A stretch of DNA of 12,775 bases, from positions 1 through 12,775 of the forward strand of contig PHCD01000052.1 in the NCBI GenBank assembly GCA_002842135.1. Reading direction: 5' to 3'. The translations under genes and the position numbers were made by a program. Within the stretch, counting starts at the first letter, position 1. Every line of letters starts with the position of its first letter. Source of the stretch: Betaproteobacteria bacterium HGW-Betaproteobacteria-8 (lineage in GTDB: Bacteria > Pseudomonadota > Gammaproteobacteria > Burkholderiales > Methylophilaceae). The notes below the pieces were generated by a model that worked only from the letters and a program-made list of their open reading frames with translations, did not search any database and was not told the origin of the DNA. This document shows, piece by piece, positions 7,115-12,775 of the stretch.

Positions 7115-7130
7115 TAAATGCCAGCATTTA
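7115..7130. repeat. 16-bp inverted repeat (TAAATGC-CA-GCATTTA) between the IHF-like site and the promoter
   Basis: The two 7-base arms are perfect and flank a 2-base centre about 55 bases upstream of the predicted start. An overlapping shorter palindrome, GGCAT-AA-ATGCC, spans 7111-7122. It could be an operator for an additional DNA-binding protein. It differs from the upstream palindrome pair, so it is not an extra copy of that site. Confidence 0.4.
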
Positions 7131-7143
7131 TAATTAATTGTTA
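7131..7143 (-). promoter_or_regulatory. candidate IHF binding site between enhancer and sigma-54 promoter
   Basis: The minus strand reads TAACAATTAATTA, which matches the IHF consensus WATCAA-N4-TTR at eight of nine fixed positions, inside a markedly AT-rich stretch (about 7128-7160). It lies roughly 65-75 bases upstream of the predicted start. In sigma-54 promoters IHF often bends DNA at this distance to bring the distal activator to the polymerase. AT-rich DNA produces such matches by chance, so position is the main support. Confidence 0.5.
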
Positions 7144-7232
7144 ATATTCATTAACTTGCATGAGTTCCGCAAATAGCAGCCAGCACTCAAAGGAGAGGAA
7201 ATAACTTGAAAAAACCCTTGAACAAGGCCAAT

Positions 7233-7273
7233 CCTGCAAATTTTGCAGGCCACGATCCTGCAAAATTTGCAGG
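7233..7273. promoter_or_regulatory. paired 17-bp palindromes, candidate enhancer (UAS) for the NtrC-type activator
   Basis: CCTGCAAA-T-TTTGCAGG (7233-7249) and CCTGCAAA-A-TTTGCAGG (7257-7273) are each perfect palindromes around one central base. They are exact reverse complements of each other and 24 bp apart centre to centre. With flanks, each forms a 20-bp near-identical direct repeat beginning ATCCTGCAAA. They lie about 174 and 198 bases upstream of the predicted sigma-54 start, a typical enhancer distance for a dimer-pair activator. NtrC's own sites are also 17-bp palindromes with TGCA ends, although the sequence here differs. Further TGCAGG half-sites occur at 7288-7293 and 7315-7320. 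Alternatives are a LuxR-type box, or a hairpin at the end of the upstream gene. Confidence 0.75.
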
Positions 7274-7309
7274 CTCTTAACAAAACATGCAGGATTAACC
7301 CTCTATCGA

Positions 7310-7783
7310 TCAATTGCAGGAAACTACAGGCGCATATCCCAGCCAAGTGCCATTTTCATCAATCCATGCCACGGCATTTACCCGCGCATCCACGGCGCAG
7401 GCATCGACATAACCAATGGCACCAACCGTATCCGAGACATAACGCAACATGGCCTCCTGGGAATTCACTACATGCGGCGGCAATGTGCCGTGGAAATACT
7501 GCTCGTTCCAGTATTCCGTCTGCGTCTCGGGCAGGCTGCCCAGCACGCGCAACGAGAACTTTTTGCGCAAGCCATGCTGGGTAGGCAGATTGGCTGGACG
7601 CATGCGCTTACCGTTAGACCAGTAAAGTTTCTTACGCAGGAAAATCAGGTTGAGTTCGGCCACGCTCAGGCTCCTGCTGGAAAAATCCGGCGGCACTATG
7701 ATAGCCAACACATCGCTCTCGGCCGCGCGAGCCGGGGACAGGGGCAATAAACCCAGTATGAGCAGTAACAACAAAGCGCGCAT
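7310..7783 (-). CDS. small PstS-like periplasmic substrate-binding protein
   Basis: This 157-residue protein has a signal peptide (MRALLLLLILGLLPLSPARA, cleavage about residue 20-21). It is followed by a minimal PBP-like domain: 'LSVAELNLIFLRKKLYWSNG' (39-58), 'FSLRVLG' (76-82), 'YWNEQYFHGTLPPHVVNSQE' (91-110) and 'VSDTVGAIGYVD' (116-127). These match the phosphate-binding PstS-like family but with only about half its length, so ligand binding may be altered or need a partner. No ABC permease or ATPase gene is nearby, so classical uptake is unlikely. It directly follows the porin-like gene. A longer start at 7801 overlaps the porin stop (TGATG) but has no ribosome binding site; the ATG at 7783 has a weak GGGA upstream and begins a well-formed signal peptide, so I prefer it. 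The coding end is certain. Confidence 0.85.
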   Translation of the reverse strand: MRALLLLLILGLLPLSPARAAESDVLAIIVPPDFSSRSLSVAELNLIFLRKKLYWSNGKRMRPANLPTQHGLRKKFSLRVLGSLPETQTEYWNEQYFHGTLPPHVVNSQEAMLRYVSDTVGAIGYVDACAVDARVNAVAWIDENGTWLGYAPVVSCN

Positions 7784-7800
7784 AATGACCGATCCCGCCA

Positions 7801-8811
7801 TCAGAACAGAATCGCAAATGAAGCGAGGAAGCCCTTGGGCGAATCATCACGCTGTTCGTCACCGCCTACATATTCCATCTTCAGAATACGATTAGGCGTC
7901 ATGCGCCAGGCCGTCCCTATCAGCCAGCGGTCAACTGCGGATTCCGTCGGCCTCTGGAAATTCTCAATCCGGGCAATGGCAAACCACTGCTTGCCCAAAG
8001 GCGCAACGGCCTGCAGATAGGCACCCTTGCCGCCATCCTTGCCATTGGTATAGAAGCGTTGAAATGCCTCGCCACTGAATTCCCAGCCACGGTGCCGGCT
8101 ATGAAAATCAAGACCGATCATGCGGAAACGCGGCCTGTCCGCAATATCCTCGGCAAACTCGAGCAGGGAAAGGCCCCACTCGACTTTGCCACTCAGGGTG
8201 AACCTGGCACCGAAAGTATCGCGAAACTCGATCTCGTCGCGATCGAGATCCTGGTCTTTCAGCAGCTCACCAAACAGCATGTACTCGAAGGCTTTTTCCT
8301 TGTAGGGGATGGCGCCATAAAGCATCACGCCATTCAGGGACTGGGGAAAAAGCCTGCTGGTGGCCAGTGGCCGGGATGATGTCCAGACCAGCGGCGATGC
8401 ATGGATCAGGTTCCAGCGCCCGGCCGGGGTCAGGTAGCGCCCGGCACGCACATTGAGCTTCTCGTTCAGGTTGTAATCCAGGTACAGGCGCTCGACATCC
8501 AGAAAGGATTCCTGCTTGGAAAAATCGTCACCCTCACGCCAGATCAGCGGCTTTTCCAGCTCCAATTCGGAAAAAAACTTGAGGCGGCTATCACCCTCCC
8601 AGGTCAGGATCAGGCTGATTTCATTAATGGCAGCCTCGGCGCTCTCATGCCGCGGCAGCACAACCCCGGCACTGGCATAGCCACCCAGATTGAACCCATC
8701 CCAGACATCCCTTGGTTTTTCCTCTGCCTGCAACGCCTGCACTGATACCAGGCAAAGCCAAACCAGAAAAATCCAGACATTGCCCAAACCCTTGGATTTT
8801 AATCTCATCAT
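7801..8811 (-). CDS. outer-membrane beta-barrel (porin-like) protein
   Basis: This 336-residue protein has a signal peptide (residues 1-29, ending ALQA before EEKP). Alternating hydrophobic/polar strands follow for its whole length, such as 'LNVRAGRYLTPAGRWN' and 'WFAIARIENFQRP'. It ends in phenylalanine ('FLASFAILF'), the classic outer-membrane insertion signature. It resembles phosphate-selective or DcaP-like porins in style, but I cannot name the substrate. I chose the ATG at 8811 because the signal peptide starts there; upstream in-frame ATGs up to 8931 would add a charged 40-residue leader and include the sigma-54 promoter. The following PstS-like gene starts at or near its stop, so the two form one unit. 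Pairing a porin-like barrel with a periplasmic binder without a transporter suggests a sensing or ligand-delivery role, possibly for the divergently encoded histidine kinase (inference). Confidence 0.83.
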   Translation of the reverse strand: MMRLKSKGLGNVWIFLVWLCLVSVQALQAEEKPRDVWDGFNLGGYASAGVVLPRHESAEAAINEISLILTWEGDSRLKFFSELELEKPLIWREGDDFSKQESFLDVERLYLDYNLNEKLNVRAGRYLTPAGRWNLIHASPLVWTSSRPLATSRLFPQSLNGVMLYGAIPYKEKAFEYMLFGELLKDQDLDRDEIEFRDTFGARFTLSGKVEWGLSLLEFAEDIADRPRFRMIGLDFHSRHRGWEFSGEAFQRFYTNGKDGGKGAYLQAVAPLGKQWFAIARIENFQRPTESAVDRWLIGTAWRMTPNRILKMEYVGGDEQRDDSPKGFLASFAILF

Positions 8812-8826
8812 ATTTTCACCATGTTC

Positions 8827-8855
8827 TTGCCATGTTTTCGCGGACATTCTAATCT
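8827..8855 (+). promoter_or_regulatory. candidate sigma-70-type promoter for the sensor kinase operon
   Basis: TTGCCA (8827-8832) and TAATCT (8850-8855) are separated by 17 bases, 70 bases before the kinase ATG. The -35 hexamer is one base from consensus; the -10 match is weak (3 of 6). It would give constitutive low expression of the regulators, divergent from the porin promoter. Confidence 0.3.
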
Positions 8856-8884
8856 TGTTTATTCTCACAATCTTAAAATTCATT

Positions 8885-8899
8885 GCAAAAGCCATGCCT
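8885..8899 (-). promoter_or_regulatory. second sigma-54-like promoter, upstream of the porin gene
   Basis: On the minus strand the motif is AGGCATG-GCTT-TTGC followed by A. The GG (8898-8897) and GC (8886-8885) are ten bases apart, and only the T before GG differs from the consensus TGGCAYG-N4-TTGCW. Transcription would start near 8873, about 62 bases before the porin ATG. No copy of the 17-bp palindrome is visible in the 200 bases upstream, which lie inside the kinase gene, so the activator site is unclear. Confidence 0.6.
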
Positions 8900-8925
8900 T
8901 CCATCTCCTGCATCATGATTGATTC

Positions 8926-10598
8926 ATGCAATTAAGCGCCCTGCCAATACGCTATCTGCTACTGGGCGCCTTCCTGCTCACCAGCCTGCTGCCGACGACG
9001 CTGATTACCGGGCTGGCTTTCTATGAGGCACGCACTGCGCTCAAAACCGAGATCCAACACGATCTGGAAACCCGCGCCCATGCCACGGCCGACGATATAG
9101 ACCGCATGATGTTCGAGCGTCTGCAGAACATCGCCTCCTGGCACAAGCTGGAGCTAATGCAGGACGCCCGCATCGGTGACGTGGATAAACGTCTGTCTCG
9201 TTTTCTTTCCGAGCTGAAAGCCAGCTATCAACAAGTCTATCGGGGCCTGCACGTTATCGATAACAACGGCTTCATCATCGCCTCCAGCGAAGCAGCCGTG
9301 CTGAACCAGAAAGTCCGGCTACGGCCACAATGGCTGGAAGTCACGATCGCTGGGGAACATTTACATTTCACACGCCCGCAGCAAGGCGTCATGCAGATAA
9401 GCAGCGTAATTTACGATGCCGTCGAGCAGCGGCCGATAGCGACACTGGTCGCGGAATTCAGCTGGTCCGAGATCGGGGATATCCTCAGCGGCGCGGTATC
9501 CGGCAGGACCTCTGCAGCACTGCTCGACAACCATGGCGATGTAATTTCTGCCACCGAATTCTGGCAAGGCTCGACCAAAGCCCGCATCTCGGCAACCGCC
9601 ACCATCCAGGGCTTTCAGGGCCTGACCAGCAGTGTCTGGAGCGTAACCTTCTCCCAGCATCGCGATGAGGCACTTGAACCGATCCGCCGTATGGGGCTGA
9701 TTTTCATCGGCCTGCTGGTTGTCACCATCCTGCTCGCCAGCTTCATCGCCATTCCGGTAGCCAGAACCATCAGCGGCCCGCTGCTCAAGCTGACCGATTT
9801 CGCCAACCGCTTTATCCGCTCACCGAGTAATCTGCGCCCCCCTGCCGGTGGCCCAGCGGAGATCGATGCCATGTCCAAGGCCTTCGCGCAGATGATAGAA
9901 GACCTGGAACGCTCCAAGGAGCACCTGACGCGCGCCGCCAAGCTGGCCGTCGTCGGCGAGATGGCGGCCGCCATGAGCCATGAGGTGCGTACGCCACTGG
10001 GTATATTGCGCTCATCGGCACAGGTCCTGTTGCGGGAACCCACATTGAGCAAGGAAGGCCATGAAGTCTGCGGCTTCATCATCTCCGAAACCGAGCGCCT
10101 CAACAAACTGGTCTCCACCCTGATTGATACGGCGCGTCCGCGTCTGCCGGAATTCGCCCCCACCGACATTGCCGAACTGACCCGGCAGGCTGTAGCCATG
10201 TTGCGGGTGCAGGCCGAGAAGAAAGCTATCGCACTGAGCTGCGAAACCGAGGACAAGGTCATGACGGCCTGCGACCGCGAACAGATCATGCAGGTGTTGC
10301 TGAACCTGCTGCTGAACTCGATCCAGATATTGCCCGAGGGCGGCAAAATCCAGGTCACCGTGCAACAACTGGAGAATGGTGTGGAAGTCCGCGTGGCTGA
10401 CAATGGCCCCGGCATCCCGGCCGATCAGCGCGAACAGGTGTTCGACCCGTTCTATACCAAACGCAGCGGCGGCCTCGGCCTAGGGCTGGCCGTCGTACGC
10501 CAGATCGTCGCAGCGCATCATGGCGAAATCACTGTTGGCGTCAGCGCCATGCAGGGTGCAGAATTCCGCCTGCGACTACCGAACCTGAAGGAAACATC

Positions 10599-10602
<4 letters not shown>
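8926..10602 (+). CDS. membrane sensor histidine kinase (dCACHE-like sensor, HAMP, HisKA, HATPase)
   Basis: This 558-residue kinase has a transmembrane helix at ~10-32, a periplasmic domain of ~220 residues with CACHE-like features ('GLHVIDNNGFIIASS', 'SAALLDNHGDVISAT'), a second helix at ~256-278, and a HAMP linker. The HisKA dimerisation helix carries phosphorylatable H352 in 'MSHEVRTPLG'. The ATPase domain has the N box (N460/N464), G1 'DNGPGI' (492-497) and G2 'GLGLGL' (516-521). The organisation matches AtoS/NtrB-type kinases that serve sigma-54 activators. It overlaps the regulator gene (TTGA), so the two are a cognate pair. It reads divergently from the porin gene. Its ATG at 8926 lacks a convincing ribosome binding site, but the following transmembrane segment fits this start. 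The signal is unknown; a small ligand in the periplasm is suggested by the CACHE-like domain. Confidence 0.93.
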
Positions 10603-11987
<1,385 letters not shown>

Positions 11988-11998
11988 TCCTGACTTCC

Positions 11999-12027
11999 TT
12001 AAATCTGTCATGGGCTTACGCTATAAT
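11999..12027 (+). promoter_or_regulatory. sigma-70-type promoter for the isoaspartate methyltransferase-like gene
   Basis: A perfect -10 hexamer TATAAT (12022-12027) is preceded by TTAAAT (11999-12004) at the optimal 17-base spacing. Transcription would start near 12034, just before the candidate ATGs at 12049 and 12061. This separates the methyltransferase-like gene from the two-component operon, which ends at 11987. No intrinsic terminator was seen between them. Confidence 0.65.
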
Positions 12028-12048
12028 CGAGCGATTCTTTTCCAACCC

Positions 12049-12759
12049 ATGAATATCACCATGCAAACCGAGATCGAACCTGGCATTGATAACAAGCTAG
12101 AACACAACAGCCGCGAACAGGCACGCTTCAACATGATTGAGCAGCAGATTCGCACTTGGGAAGTCCTGGATACCAAGGTGCTGGACCTGCTGAAAGAAGT
12201 ACCGCGCGAAGACTTCGTTCCTCCCCAGTATGCCGGCCTGGCGTTTGCCGACATTGAAATCCCCATCGGCGAAGGCCAGACCATGCTATCGCCCAAGCTG
12301 GAAGGCCGCATTCTGCAGGCACTGGAAATCAAAAAAACCGACAAGGTGCTGGAAATCGGCACCGGCAGCGGTTATCTCACCGCCCTGCTGGCCAAGTCCG
12401 CCAGGGAAGTGGTCAGCGTCGAACTGATTGCTTCACTGAGCAAGCTCGCCGGGGAGCGCCTCGCCAAGTCCGGCATCAGCAATGCCACGCTGGAAGTCGG
12501 CAATGCTGCCGAAGGCTGGCCGGCACAGGCGCCCTATGACGTCATTGTCTTTACCGGTTCCCTGCCTGTCAGCCCGGAAAGAGTGAAACAAAGTCTCGCC
12601 ATCGGTGGTCGTATGTTCGTTGTCACGGGTGATGCACCTGCGATGCAAGCGACCATGATCCGCCGCATCAGCGAAGACAGTTTCAAGCATGACGTCATCT
12701 TCGAGACCTGCATACCGCCCCTGAACAACGCTCCGCAACCCGAACGTTTTCAATTTTAA
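12049..12759 (+). CDS. protein-L-isoaspartate O-methyltransferase-like protein
   Basis: This protein of 236 residues (232 if it starts at 12061) has the PCMT-family order. An N-terminal helix 'RFNMIEQQIRTW' is followed by 'REDFVPPQYAGLAFADIEIPI', 'GEGQTMLSPKLEGRIL', SAM motif I 'VLEIGTGSGYLTALLA', the acidic 'VVSVEL', and a C-terminal beta-sheet. Canonical PCMT enzymes repair isoaspartyl residues and carry a GQTISxP-type active-site loop; here it reads GQTMLSP, so the catalytic serine position is changed. From memory, this divergent type is common in betaproteobacteria beside rhodanese and tolC genes and may not repair proteins. Neither ATG has a clear ribosome binding site. The longer upstream frame back to 11899 overlaps the regulator and precedes the promoter, so it is not used. 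It acts in the cytoplasm. Confidence 0.85.
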   Translation: MNITMQTEIEPGIDNKLEHNSREQARFNMIEQQIRTWEVLDTKVLDLLKEVPREDFVPPQYAGLAFADIEIPIGEGQTMLSPKLEGRILQALEIKKTDKVLEIGTGSGYLTALLAKSAREVVSVELIASLSKLAGERLAKSGISNATLEVGNAAEGWPAQAPYDVIVFTGSLPVSPERVKQSLAIGGRMFVVTGDAPAMQATMIRRISEDSFKHDVIFETCIPPLNNAPQPERFQF

Positions 12760-12766
12760 GGTTTTC

Positions 12767-12775
12767 ATGCCTGCA
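12767..12775 (+). CDS. possible start of the next gene (only three codons visible)
   Basis: An ATG seven bases after the methyltransferase-like stop is preceded by AAGG at a usable distance (ttttaaGGttttcATG). This is consistent with a co-transcribed downstream gene. Only Met-Pro-Ala can be read, so no product can be assigned; rhodanese or TolC neighbours would be usual in betaproteobacteria. Confidence 0.3.

Noticed and set aside
7233..7249. LuxR-type quorum-sensing box
   Set aside because: No LuxR-type regulator is in the window, and the palindrome has an odd 17-bp length (CT-N11-AG), unlike the usual 18-20 bp even-centred lux/las boxes. It is kept only as an alternative.
7233..7273. Palindrome pair read as a CRISPR fragment or REP-type repeat
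   Set aside because: There are only two copies, a 7-base spacer, no cas genes and no further copies in the window. The position relative to the sigma-54 promoter explains it better.
7211..7273. The same inverted repeat read as an intrinsic terminator of the porin/binding-protein unit
   Set aside because: The 17-bp stem is not followed directly by a U-tract. A T6 run comes only after a weak 4-bp CCTT-GTTC-AAGG hairpin (7227-7216). A contribution to termination is not excluded, but this is not the main reading.
8812..8931. N-terminal extension of the porin gene to an upstream ATG at 8931
   Set aside because: It would bury the signal peptide behind about 40 charged residues and place the sigma-54 promoter inside the coding region.
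9615..10415. Long minus-strand open frame (266 codons) inside the histidine kinase gene
   Set aside because: Its Ser/Arg-rich composition is typical of an antisense shadow, and the kinase domains on the plus strand are unambiguous.

Overview
The window looks like chromosomal DNA of a Gram-negative proteobacterium, most likely a betaproteobacterium (I would guess Nitrosomonadales/Methylophilaceae, not proven). The reasons are moderately GC-rich coding sequence, an outer-membrane barrel protein, an LPS-kinase-like protein, sigma-54 regulation, and an isoaspartate methyltransferase-like gene next to a two-component system. No rRNA, tRNA, transposase, integrase or CRISPR array was seen.

Layout. 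Ten genes run leftward on the minus strand from about 8811 to position 1, and three complete genes run rightward from 8926 to 12759. The leftward block has two transcription units. The first (8811-7310) encodes an outer-membrane porin-like protein and a very small PstS-like periplasmic binding protein. The second (7044 to beyond 1) holds eight close-packed genes: a 'thermostable hemolysin' family protein (GNAT/autoinducer-synthase-like), an acyl-CoA-synthetase-like AMP ligase, a heme-oxygenase-like diiron oxidase (UndA/TenA-like fold), an SDR reductase, an exported TPR protein, a SAM methyltransferase, an InaA/WaaP-type lipopolysaccharide kinase homologue, and an LTA-synthase/sulfatase-type membrane enzyme cut by the window edge. 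Several junctions are ATGA overlaps, so the genes are probably co-translated.

The rightward block encodes a membrane sensor histidine kinase and an NtrC-family sigma-54 activator (overlapping TTGA junction), then a protein-L-isoaspartate O-methyltransferase-like gene with its own sigma-70-type promoter.

The main discovery is regulatory. Upstream of the eight-gene operon is a consensus sigma-54 promoter (TTGGCACG-N4-TTGC, 7094-7079), an IHF-like site (7143-7131), and a pair of 17-bp palindromes 24 bp apart (7233-7249 and 7257-7273) about 175-200 bp upstream of the predicted start. This is the architecture expected for an NtrC-type enhancer, and an NtrC-type regulator is encoded in the window. 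A second sigma-54-like promoter (8899-8885) precedes the porin gene. My model is that the kinase senses a periplasmic or membrane signal and the regulator switches on the porin/binding-protein pair and the operon. The operon would activate a carboxylic (probably fatty) acid, transfer the acyl group, oxidise it with a diiron enzyme and reduce it with an SDR, giving an uncharacterised acyl-derived metabolite or envelope lipid. The product is not known to me and the pathway order is inference.
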